Shown: piece after piece, positions 1 through 6,492 of the stretch
Position numbering within the stretch: position 1 is the stretch's first letter
How the letters are laid out: each line of letters opens with the position of its first letter
From: GWB1-37-8 sp964603935
Lineage (GTDB): Bacteria > Patescibacteriota > Microgenomatia > Levybacterales > UBA12049
Reading direction: 5' to 3'
DNA length: 50,438 bases
Assembly: GCA_964603935.1 (NCBI GenBank)
Contig: CAZRWL010000007.1
Coordinates: 1 to 50,438, forward strand
Made by a program: the position numbers and the translations under genes
The notes under the pieces: generated by a model
Database searches by the model: none
What the model was told of the DNA's origin: nothing
Seen by the model: only the letters and a program-made list of their open reading frames with translations

Positions 1-1
1 G

Positions 2-74
2 TGGACCCGAGGAGAATTGAACTCCTAATCTCTTTCATGCCATGAAAGCGCGATAGCCGTTACGCTACGGGCCC
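2..74 (-). tRNA. tRNA-Ala (anticodon GGC)
   Basis: Read on the minus strand, this folds as a full cloverleaf. The acceptor stem GGGCCCG pairs with CGGGTCC and contains the G3:U70 wobble that identifies alanine tRNAs. The anticodon stem CTTTC/GAAAG encloses loop ATGGCAT, giving anticodon GGC. The T arm AGGAG-TTCAATT-CTCCT is normal. The discriminator A is at position 2, and whether CCA is encoded cannot be seen because the window begins here. Its first bases are also the last codons and stop of the gene at 60-773. Confidence 0.95.
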
Positions 75-773
75 TTTAACTTTATCTAAGAAATTATATA
101 TTAATTGAGCAAGGGATTCCAGCTCCAAATGAACTTTTGTGTCGAAATAATCGACTCTTAATACCCCTTTATAGTCTGTCTTTTTTGTGGGTTTACCTAT
201 TGTTCGCGGGTCAATTCTGGCGTCATAAAAAAGCCGTTTCGGTATATTGGTAATTTTTATCCAATATTCTCGTAGCGCTTTTGTATCCTGATCAGCTCTG
301 CATTGAACAGTACATCTTGCTTTCTCTAAGTTGAAGTCAAAACATATCTTTAATAACTCTAAAAAGATAGTAATTATTCTTGGGTCAGAACTTCCTAAGG
401 AAAATGTTCCGCCTTTTGGCGTATATTTTCTTGCTTCTCCTAAACACAACATTGCAAGAGCTATTTTAGCTGCTTCGGGATTTTTGATCATCGAGGAGAT
501 AGGAAGATTTTTTAGTTCTAATTCTTTAAAAAATTCTTCTCTCTTAATTTTATTTATTTCATGAGCGATAAGTCTGCCTTTATTAAGATTATTTAAATTT
601 AAATCCGCAATTCTTTCAGCGTAGTTAGTAGGAAGCTTAACATTCTTACACCATTCGGACAATGTGCTTTTAGGTATTAGAAGTTTCAAACTTTGCCTAA
701 TTTCTCCGTAAGTTTTTCCCGCTTTACGCAAATTTTGCGCTTTTTGGATAATTTCGTTTGAATATTTATGCAC
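60..773 (-). CDS. HTH + LAGLIDADG-like protein whose 3' end is the tRNA-Ala 5' end
   Basis: This is a 237-aa protein. Residues ~5-45 form a helix-turn-helix (GKTYGEIRQSLKLLIPKSTL). Around residues 103-135, a segment of the pattern LAMLCLGEARK followed by FSLGSSDPRIITIF resembles a single degenerate LAGLIDADG motif plus its following strand and helix. It aligns by eye with the protein at 40765-41427 along its length. The last four codons and the stop are made from the first bases of tRNA-Ala(GGC), with TAA lying in the D-loop. The start is GTG, because an in-frame TAG sits two codons upstream, and a promoter places the RNA 5' end almost on it. Homing-endonuclease or DNA-binding function is inferred from motif shape only; a regulator role is possible. 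Confidence 0.7.
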   Translation of the reverse strand: MHKYSNEIIQKAQNLRKAGKTYGEIRQSLKLLIPKSTLSEWCKNVKLPTNYAERIADLNLNNLNKGRLIAHEINKIKREEFFKELELKNLPISSMIKNPEAAKIALAMLCLGEARKYTPKGGTFSLGSSDPRIITIFLELLKICFDFNLEKARCTVQCRADQDTKALREYWIKITNIPKRLFYDARIDPRTIGKPTKKTDYKGVLRVDYFDTKVHLELESLAQLIYNFLDKVKGPVA

Positions 774-779
774 AAACTA

Positions 780-808
780 ATCGTACTCCAAAACTTTACT
801 ATGTGCAA
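780..808 (-). promoter_or_regulatory. promoter of the tRNA-Ala-linked HTH/LAGLIDADG-like gene
   Basis: On the minus strand, TTGCAC (803-808), a 17-nt spacer and TACGAT (780-785) lie so that transcription would begin near the GTG at 773. The layout matches the promoter of the second tRNA-linked gene at 40730-40758. Confidence 0.45.
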
Positions 809-829
809 GAGGTAAATTTAAGAGTAGGT

Positions 830-903
830 TGGTGGACTCGGAGGGAATCGAACCCTCGCCTATGCAATGCGAATGCATCGTTTTACCACTTAACTACGAG
901 CCC
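830..903 (-). tRNA. tRNA-Ala (anticodon CGC), CCA encoded
   Basis: On the minus strand, acceptor GGGCTCG pairs with CGAGTCC and again has G3:U70. The anticodon stem ATGCA/TGCAT holds loop TTCGCAT, giving CGC. The T arm is GAGGG-TTCGATT-CCCTC. The mature body is 833-903, and 830-832 encode CCA. It lies 57 nt upstream of the HTH/LAGLIDADG-like gene and 17 nt downstream of a tRNA 5'-half fragment. Confidence 0.95.
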
Positions 904-920
904 GGTCAAAGTCGGGCAGG

Positions 921-956
921 TGCGAATACAGTGCATTACCACTGTGCGAACGGCCC
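921..956 (-). pseudogene. 5'-half fragment of a tRNA-Ala(CGC)-like gene
   Basis: Read on the minus strand, this 36-nt piece starts with GGGCC, has the D-loop block AGTGGTAA at offset 13 and the anticodon-loop block ATTCGCA after 8 more bases. Both spacings equal those of the intact tRNA-Ala(CGC) just downstream. It stops in the anticodon loop, has no 3' half, and its acceptor bases no longer fit the downstream 3' strand. A short hairpin (GCCCG/CGGGC) links it to the start of the intact tRNA. Confidence 0.6.
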
Positions 957-1023
957 GGCGCATTTAATTATTCTACCACTTTCATCTTGATTAACAATAG
1001 CTAAGGGAATATTGTTTTTGGGG

Positions 1024-1746
1024 TTAAATTCTTTTTGCTTTTTGCCACCATTCCTCAAACAATTTGGAGAAAATAATAGCAAGCGGTGGATAGCTAATTT
1101 TCATTCCAAGATCTTTATTGGAATCGTCGTGTTTATAAGACATGAAATAAACAACAGAGGCGTCGTATATCATAAGTCGTACATGATGAAGCTCAGACTT
1201 ACGCACCAATATGTCATTTTTTTGCCAGTATCCAACTTGATCTGCGTTTTCATCAGAGTAGTCTTGAATAAGCATGCGGGTTAAGACATTTCGTTTTTTC
1301 GCTTCAATTATGGCCAACATAACATCGGCAGGTATTTCGTGTCCGGAGCGCAAAAGATCAATCGATTTGGTAGTCTTGCTAGTTTCTTCGGCGGATTGAT
1401 TCATTAACTCATCACGACTTTGAATGAATGATAACCGTATTTCTTGTGGCTGGGAATTTTTTCTTTTTTCTTCTCCACTTTTAATAGAGGGGAAAAATTG
1501 ACGGGAAAACCATTCATTTTGATGAAGCAGGAACAGCGATAAGCCCTCATCCACGTTTTTGGCTGCAAATTCATGCGGGTACGTATCTGTTTTTGTAATT
1601 AAACCCATGTCAATTAGGGGTTCGGTAAGACGATAAACTGTAGGATGAAAAATATGCAGCTGGAATGCTAGCTCTTTGGCAGAAAGAGGACGGTTTGTCT
1701 TTAAAAGAATTTTATAAAGATCTTGGCATTGCGGACTTAATGTCAT
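1024..1746 (-). CDS. TrmB-like winged-helix transcriptional regulator
   Basis: This is a 240-aa protein. Residues 1-65 form a winged helix of the TrmB/MarR kind (LSAKELAFQLHIFHPTVYRL). A linker of charged residues follows, then a C-terminal domain (~125-235) containing RSGHEIPADVMLAIIEAKKR, similar to the PLD-like effector domain of TrmB proteins. It is divergent from the PLP enzyme at 1802, with overlapping promoters in 55 nt, so it probably controls that gene and itself. The start ATG at 1746 sits just after a -10 box with no leader. The ligand is unknown. Confidence is good for the fold and low for the target. Confidence 0.75.
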   Translation of the reverse strand: MTLSPQCQDLYKILLKTNRPLSAKELAFQLHIFHPTVYRLTEPLIDMGLITKTDTYPHEFAAKNVDEGLSLFLLHQNEWFSRQFFPSIKSGEEKRKNSQPQEIRLSFIQSRDELMNQSAEETSKTTKSIDLLRSGHEIPADVMLAIIEAKKRNVLTRMLIQDYSDENADQVGYWQKNDILVRKSELHHVRLMIYDASVVYFMSYKHDDSNKDLGMKISYPPLAIIFSKLFEEWWQKAKRI

Positions 1747-1752
1747 ATGTAT

Positions 1753-1781
1753 ACTTTAGCATTTTTTTGATAAAACATCAA
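1753..1781 (-). promoter_or_regulatory. promoter of the TrmB-like gene
   Basis: On the minus strand, TTGATG (1776-1781), a 17-nt spacer and TAAAGT (1753-1758, preceded by TGC) put the RNA start at the ATG at 1746. The -35 overlaps the spacer of the divergent promoter. Confidence 0.5.
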
Positions 1782-1794
1782 TCGCTTGGATAAT
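1767..1794 (+). promoter_or_regulatory. promoter of the PLP-enzyme gene
   Basis: TTGATA (1767-1772), a 16-nt spacer and GATAAT (1789-1794) predict a start at about 1801, one base before the GTG codon at 1802. It overlaps the divergent trmB-like promoter, so both probably cannot fire at once. Confidence 0.5.
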
Positions 1795-1801
1795 ACTTCA
1801 T

Positions 1802-2950
1802 GTGAAAGAAAGACAAAGAGAAAGCCATATGCTTTCGCCTGAAAGAGAAAATCTTTTCCGCTCGGCAGAAGCTGAACTTCGTTTTCCTGCGCAAGTATAT
1901 CGTTTGGGAGACCGGTTTGAAGGACTTACACCGGAACTGGCAGATGTAACAATGCTTGATGTTACTAATATACCCGGGTGTCATTATGGCGCAAAAAATG
2001 TCTTTGTCCCAATTATCCGTCATTTAGAAAGTACGAGAAGTTCTGATAGCAAATCCAGAGTGATAGTATCCCCTGAAAAAGCTATTTTGGTAGAAACGAG
2101 TACGGGCAATGGATGGGTTGCCTTTAGCGATGCTGCTGAAAAATTAGGCTATGAGCATAAAGTAATTATGCCGGACGGCTTACCGGATGCCCGGTACTAT
2201 CATCCTCAAGGAAGAAAAGTAGAGATAATTAGAACTCCAAAAGATGAATACGCAGAAGGTATGCCAAAACAACTGCGGGCTTTAATGAATCAAAATAGAC
2301 AAAGATTGGCAGAGGGAAAAAAGATATATGTCTCTCCTAATCATGCTGTAGCTAGCGTTGATATTACAATCGAAGCTATGTCAGATCTTGGGCGACAACT
2401 TATTGCAAATCTTGGGCAAGTACATGATCCGCTCAGAGTAGTTATCTCTATGGGAAATGGGGCTAGCTTATGCGCTATAGGTGAATATGTTAAGAAGCAT
2501 AGTTCTAATGCTAAGGTTATTGCAGCTGAATCTTTTGCGTATGGTGGTGGATATGATAATTTCGCAAAAAAGAGGGGACTTGCGTCCTATGCGGAATTGT
2601 TTGATGTTGATCCTGGAAATCCGGGGCTAATGGCTAAATTCTCGGCTTTTGGTACGAACGCTCCCATTGGGATAAAGCTGCCTCTACATGAAAGAGCAAT
2701 GAATGGCGATCTAATTGATGATTATGTATTATTTTCAGACGATAAGGTATTGGAAGCGTATAGGGAATTGGGACCTACAGGGGAGCATCTAGAAAATGCG
2801 TTGAATCTTTCAAATTACAGCAAGTTACCCCGTGTTCTTTTTGAAACCTATGGTAATTCAACCCTTGCCAATATTTCTGTTGCCAGCCGTTTTGCCGGGA
2901 AAGGCGAGCGTGTTGTTGCAATAGCTTACGATAGCCGTAAGCAATATTAG
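1802..2950 (+). CDS. fold-type II PLP-dependent enzyme (cysteine/threonine synthase-like)
   Basis: This is a 382-aa protein. Segment ETSTGNGWVAFSDAAEKLGY (~residues 98-117) matches the substrate-loop/helix region of cysteine-synthase-like enzymes (usual form TSGNTG). VVISMGNGASLCAIGEYV corresponds to the phosphate-binding Gly-rich turn. The Lys of HYGAKN (~residue 64) is the likely Schiff-base lysine, but its surroundings differ from the usual S-x-K-D-R, so the substrate is uncertain. Start: GTG at 1802 fits the leaderless promoter; ATG at 1829 behind AGAGAAAG is an alternative. It is divergent from a TrmB-like regulator. It could act on an amino acid such as diaminopropionate, threonine or cysteine; this cannot be decided from sequence. 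Confidence 0.7.
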   Translation: MKERQRESHMLSPERENLFRSAEAELRFPAQVYRLGDRFEGLTPELADVTMLDVTNIPGCHYGAKNVFVPIIRHLESTRSSDSKSRVIVSPEKAILVETSTGNGWVAFSDAAEKLGYEHKVIMPDGLPDARYYHPQGRKVEIIRTPKDEYAEGMPKQLRALMNQNRQRLAEGKKIYVSPNHAVASVDITIEAMSDLGRQLIANLGQVHDPLRVVISMGNGASLCAIGEYVKKHSSNAKVIAAESFAYGGGYDNFAKKRGLASYAELFDVDPGNPGLMAKFSAFGTNAPIGIKLPLHERAMNGDLIDDYVLFSDDKVLEAYRELGPTGEHLENALNLSNYSKLPRVLFETYGNSTLANISVASRFAGKGERVVAIAYDSRKQY

Positions 2951-2968
2951 AAAGCGGAATTTTGGTGC

Positions 2969-2998
2969 TTGATTTTTTGTTTTAGATTAGGGTATAAT
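2969..2998 (+). promoter_or_regulatory. promoter with a long leader before the zinc-ribbon gene
   Basis: TTGATT (2969-2974), an 18-nt spacer and TATAAT (2993-2998) predict a start near 3005 and thus a leader of about 185 nt, unusually long here. The leader contains hairpin CCCGAC/GTCGGG (3147-3173) just before an AGGTGG ribosome-binding site. Confidence 0.5.
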
Positions 2999-3190
2999 TA
3001 CATTATTAATCCATCCTCCTTTCTCTAAGTTCCTTTTTAAGGGCAATAGAAGAAAATGGCAGGGGGAATTTAGAGATATTTAATGATAAGCAAAGTTTCA
3101 AAACTCAAATCAAAAATAAGCGGTATTTTTTGTGGAAAGCGAAGCCCGACTTCGCCAAGGCTACGTCGGGTGAAAGGTGGTGAATAGCAA

Positions 3191-3493
3191 ATGGCAAATT
3201 TTCAAGACCAAAACTTAACCTGCAGAGATTGCGGCAAACCTTTTGTTTGGACAGCTTCAGAGCAAGAATTCTACCAGCAAAAAGGATTTCAGAACGCGCC
3301 AGTCAGATGCCCGGCATGCCGCGCATTAAAAAAGGCTCGTATGGATGGAGGTCGCGGAGGAATGTCTTCCGGACAGTCTTTCCCGATAACTTGCGCTCAA
3401 TGCGGAAAAAGCGATACTGTACCTTTCGAACCGAAAGGCAACAGACCAGTCCTTTGTAAGGATTGTTTTAGAAAACAAAGACAATCTGCATAA
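3191..3493 (+). CDS. small double zinc-ribbon protein
   Basis: This is a 100-aa protein. Residues 11-46 carry CRDCGKPF...CPACR, a pair of CxxC knuckles as in the probable zinc-ribbon family. Residues 68-92 carry a second CAQCGK...CKDC pair. Between them is a Gly/Arg/Ser-rich linker (DGGRGGMSSG). The start ATG follows AGGTGG at good spacing, so this gene uses a Shine-Dalgarno site unlike most neighbours. The function is unknown; a nucleic-acid or ribosome-associated role is plausible for the arrangement, but inferred. Confidence 0.8.
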   Translation: MANFQDQNLTCRDCGKPFVWTASEQEFYQQKGFQNAPVRCPACRALKKARMDGGRGGMSSGQSFPITCAQCGKSDTVPFEPKGNRPVLCKDCFRKQRQSA

Positions 3494-3510
3494 GATAGTT
3501 TTTGGTATCG

Positions 3511-3548
3511 AAAGTATCACGCGGATATCTTATCTTTTGTGATACTTT
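3511..3548. terminator. hairpin between convergent zinc-ribbon and MazF genes
   Basis: AAAGTATCAC (3511-3520) and GTGATACTTT (3539-3548) form a perfect 10-bp stem, 18 nt after the zinc-ribbon stop. The stem begins with A and ends with T runs, as a two-way terminator would, although the loop (18 nt) is long. Confidence 0.45.
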
Positions 3549-3656
3549 TGGTAAACCTCTTTATCTCTGAAACTCTTGAAGTGAGAAGCTGGATATCCTT
3601 GATCTTGAATACTTCAAAAATTCTGGATTAGCGGGAAGATTCGGTGGCGATTGGCT

Positions 3657-3995
3657 TTATTTCAACTGAAAAACTTTTATTAATTTTTTCTTTAACTGTG
3701 GAATCAGTTTATCGGGTAAAGAGCCCTGACCCTCTTTTAAGGCAATAGGTTGAAATGTGCCAAGCCTGTGAAGTTTTATAAGAGATTTCTGCAATAGTCC
3801 GGTTGTAAGGAAGTACCTTTCGGAAGGGTCAAGGAGTATGTCGGTTTCCAGCTGCTCATCAAGCTTTGATGTAATATATGCAACAATTACTTGTTGATGT
3901 TTCCCAAATGCAGGCGAAATGACAAAGCCTGGTCTTGGTTTTCCTTTATTCTCTTTATCTGCAAAAGGAAACTTTACGCTAACGAGCTCGTACAT
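3657..3995 (-). CDS. mazF: MazF/PemK-type toxin
   Basis: This is a 112-aa protein in the CcdB/MazF/PemK fold: MYELVSVKFPFAD at the start, then GKPRPGFVISPAF (the RP-x-V strand typical of MazF), VIVAYITSKL and the late KSLIKLHRLGTF strand. Family members are ribonucleases that cut mRNA at short sites. The length is normal. The reading frame starts inside the last codons of the antitoxin gene (17-nt overlap), so the two are translationally coupled. Confidence 0.82.
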   Translation of the reverse strand: MYELVSVKFPFADKENKGKPRPGFVISPAFGKHQQVIVAYITSKLDEQLETDILLDPSERYFLTTGLLQKSLIKLHRLGTFQPIALKEGQGSLPDKLIPQLKKKLIKVFQLK

Positions 3996-4266
3996 AAGGT
4001 TTTGGAATAAATGGCTTTAGCTTTTCTGGATGGGCTATATTATCCGTATCAAGGGTTTCATCTTCCTTAGCCCATTCATAAAACATTCGGGATGATATAG
4101 TATCCATTTCATCAGGATTTGTTTCTACTGCTTTTATTTTGGCAAAACCGCCAATAGCCATTTTGATAAGCTCGGTAGTATTTAACGTACCCAAAGTTGA
4201 TTGGCGTAAGATTTTAAGGGCATTTTCCACATCAGGGGTAATAGTAATACGTATTGTTTGTGGCAT
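3979..4266 (-). CDS. ribbon-helix-helix-type antitoxin of the MazF pair
   Basis: This is a 95-aa protein. The N-terminal QTIRITITPDVENALKILRQ followed by LNTTELIKMAIGGFAK has the strand-helix-helix shape of Arc/MetJ antitoxins. The C-terminal half is charged and probably binds the toxin. It is first in the operon and overlaps the toxin by 17 nt. Two overlapping inverted repeats cover the promoter -10 and the start codon, which is consistent with autorepression. Confident as an antitoxin by position. Confidence 0.75.
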   Translation of the reverse strand: MPQTIRITITPDVENALKILRQSTLGTLNTTELIKMAIGGFAKIKAVETNPDEMDTISSRMFYEWAKEDETLDTDNIAHPEKLKPFIPKPYVRAR

Positions 4267-4304
4267 AATATGGCTATTTTATGCCATAAAAAGCCATTTG
4301 TCAA
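4262..4304 (-). promoter_or_regulatory. promoter and operator of the MazF TA operon
   Basis: On the minus strand, TTGACA (4299-4304), a 17-nt spacer and TAAAAT (4276-4281) place the RNA start within about 3 nt of the ATG at 4266. Inverted repeats GGCATA/TATGCC (4262-4285) and ATGGCT/AGCCAT (4270-4297) overlap the -10 and the start codon, the expected place for an autorepressor site. Confidence 0.65.
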
Positions 4305-4340
4305 TAAAAACAAATATATCAAATTGTATTAAGCAGAAGC

Positions 4341-6443
4341 TTAGCGGGAGGATTCGGTGGCGATTGGAGGAGCAGGAATTTTTACAGGCGGATTTTGCGC
4401 AGGCAATTGAGCTTCAGGCTTGTTTACGCTTAGGGGCTGGTTAGGATTGGTTACTTGGCTTTCATCCTGAGTTTTGCCCTGGAGAGCTGCAATTTCTTTG
4501 TCAATTTGATCAAGGCTGGCTTTATCATTAGCAACCAAAGTTCGGACCACTTGATATTGCGCGAGAGCGTTTTGGATGTCTCCTTTTTGTTCCAGAGCAT
4601 GACCTAAATTATAATGCGAGTTCGCAAAGTCAGGTTTAAGAGCTATTGCGATTTGGAACTGGTTTGAAGCAGAATCCCATTGGCCCAGTTGATAGTAAAT
4701 TCCTCCCAAAATTATATATTCCTGCGGATTGTTAGGGTCAAGACTTATTGCCTGTTGGGCAGTTGCGATTGCAAAGCTTTCCGCGTTTTGTCCAAAGCCG
4801 ATAAGACCCCTATAAATGGATGATAAATTTTGCCAATTAAGATATGTTTGGGGAGCGATTGTTGTAGCAGAGCGGGCTGAATTTATAGCTTGTTGTATTA
4901 GGGTAGTTATATTTTGCTGGACCTGCGTATTGGGAGGAGATCCTTTTGGTAATTGAGAAGCCAGGGAATTTGCAAGAGCAAGATTAGTTTGGGAAAAAAC
5001 CCGATAAAATCCATCCCTGTATGGAAATGTTGAGATTGACCGGGCTTGCTGCTGGTATGTTGCAGATCCGTTATTTTGAGAAGCCGCGACAAGAGACTTT
5101 TGAAAGGCAAGATCGGAAACTACATAAGAAATACCAAAATATCCTGTAATTCCAGCAATTATCAATATTATTATGGTGATAAAAGATGGCAGGATCAGAC
5201 TTTTGTCGTTTTTCGGATGGGGGGCGTCTATCGCGATAAGGCCTTTTTTAAATGCGACAAGCTGAAATTCAACATCGAAAAATCTGGTATGCATTTTAGA
5301 TATAAGCCCCTGGTTTGCTGCAAATAATCCCAGAATTATAAAAAGAAGAGTTTGGGTTACAAAATTAAACGGCAAAATAAATGAAATTGCGAGTAAAGCC
5401 AAGAGAGAAAGAAACATCTTGTTTTGAGGAGCAGAGCGTATTTCCTTAATTGCCCTTATTGCCAAAAATATGAAAGCGCATAGTCCTAACACTCCTGTTG
5501 TTGCCAAAAGCTCAAGTGCGAAAGTTGAAGATCTGAAAAAGGTCAAATTCCACAAATCCTGATTTTGATTAAATGAGGCTAATTTCCATCTGGAAAAGTC
5601 AGTTGCATATGTGCCCATTCCCGATCCTGTAAGAAAGCCCTGCGCTATTCTGCCGGAGTCAAGAGAAATCTCCGAAAGAGCGGTTTGAAATCCTGTTTCA
5701 AGGGGAAGAATAAAGGGCTTCTCAAGTTTGAAAAGGCCATAGGTGGTTACGATTATGCCCATTAAGATTATGAAAGACGCGGCTCCAAAACCGGCTGCTT
5801 TTGTCATTTCCTGCTTGGATAGAGAAGCGGCAGGGATTGATTCTTGTGTGAGGTCTGCTTTTTTAGACTTAACGAATCTGAACAGGTAATAAAAAGATAT
5901 ACCCAGCATTGCAATAAGGTAAATATTCTGCTCCAGCAATGAACCTAGGGGAGTAAAGGTTTGGGTGTGTGCTTCGGGTAAAGGCAGTAGATATATTTTG
6001 AAAAAAGATAATACGGCTGATAAAGATAGCAAAACCGAACCGGCAATAAGAGAAAACATCAGAAAAAGAATTGAGTTTCTGTCTTTTACTATATTTACAA
6101 TAAGGAAAAATCCTAATATCGCGAAAAGGTAAGGAATAAATGCGCTTAAAGAATCTGCGCGATTTACAGCAAGAACAGCAGAAAATAAAGCAATAATTGC
6201 CATTAAAACAACCGGAATGTCAAAAGGAGTTCTCCGGAACTTAACGGATCTTTCCGTCAGCATTTTTATCCCCTGAAGGATAAGAAGGATAATGACAATT
6301 CCTCCCAGCAGTATTTGTTTGGGCAGAACAATAGCGTTGGTGGTAACAGTTGCGAAAGCAAGCGGGAAAACCGTGAAGAGGATGCCCAGCAAAAACAAAG
6401 AGACGTTTTGGATATAGGAGATAATTTCTTTTTTTTCTTCCAT
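4341..6443 (-). CDS. O-antigen ligase-like membrane protein with C-terminal TPRs
   Basis: This is a 700-aa protein. Residues ~10-480 contain about a dozen hydrophobic segments. A central extracellular stretch GSGMGTYATDFSRWK (~272-286) matches the G-x-G-x-GT motif of the Wzy_C/O-antigen ligase family. After a last membrane span (~430-450) comes a soluble region with TPR units (GGIYYQLGQWDSASNQFQIA and HYNLGHALEQKGDIQNALAQ, ~590-660) and a Pro/Gln-rich tail. Proteins of this build join or polymerise surface glycans, and the sugar transferases at 44.9-50.4 kb could supply the substrates. The start lies directly behind a promoter with no leader. Confidence 0.75.
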   Translation of the reverse strand: MEEKKEIISYIQNVSLFLLGILFTVFPLAFATVTTNAIVLPKQILLGGIVIILLILQGIKMLTERSVKFRRTPFDIPVVLMAIIALFSAVLAVNRADSLSAFIPYLFAILGFFLIVNIVKDRNSILFLMFSLIAGSVLLSLSAVLSFFKIYLLPLPEAHTQTFTPLGSLLEQNIYLIAMLGISFYYLFRFVKSKKADLTQESIPAASLSKQEMTKAAGFGAASFIILMGIIVTTYGLFKLEKPFILPLETGFQTALSEISLDSGRIAQGFLTGSGMGTYATDFSRWKLASFNQNQDLWNLTFFRSSTFALELLATTGVLGLCAFIFLAIRAIKEIRSAPQNKMFLSLLALLAISFILPFNFVTQTLLFIILGLFAANQGLISKMHTRFFDVEFQLVAFKKGLIAIDAPHPKNDKSLILPSFITIIILIIAGITGYFGISYVVSDLAFQKSLVAASQNNGSATYQQQARSISTFPYRDGFYRVFSQTNLALANSLASQLPKGSPPNTQVQQNITTLIQQAINSARSATTIAPQTYLNWQNLSSIYRGLIGFGQNAESFAIATAQQAISLDPNNPQEYIILGGIYYQLGQWDSASNQFQIAIALKPDFANSHYNLGHALEQKGDIQNALAQYQVVRTLVANDKASLDQIDKEIAALQGKTQDESQVTNPNQPLSVNKPEAQLPAQNPPVKIPAPPIATESSR

Positions 6444-6449
6444 TACTCT

Positions 6450-6478
6450 AACTTATCAAGGGTATTGCGTAAAGTCAA
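6450..6478 (-). promoter_or_regulatory. promoter of the O-antigen ligase-like gene
   Basis: On the minus strand, TTGACT (6473-6478), a 17-nt spacer and TAAGTT (6450-6455) put transcription start at the ATG at 6443, giving a leaderless message. It lies just upstream of the gene and downstream of the fibre gene's stop. Confidence 0.55.
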
Positions 6479-6492
6479 GAGGAAAAAGAAAA

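Noticed and set aside
758..967. 69-codon plus-strand ORF over the tRNA-Ala region
   Set aside because: It is the complement of a tRNA gene and a tRNA fragment; the coding appearance is accidental.
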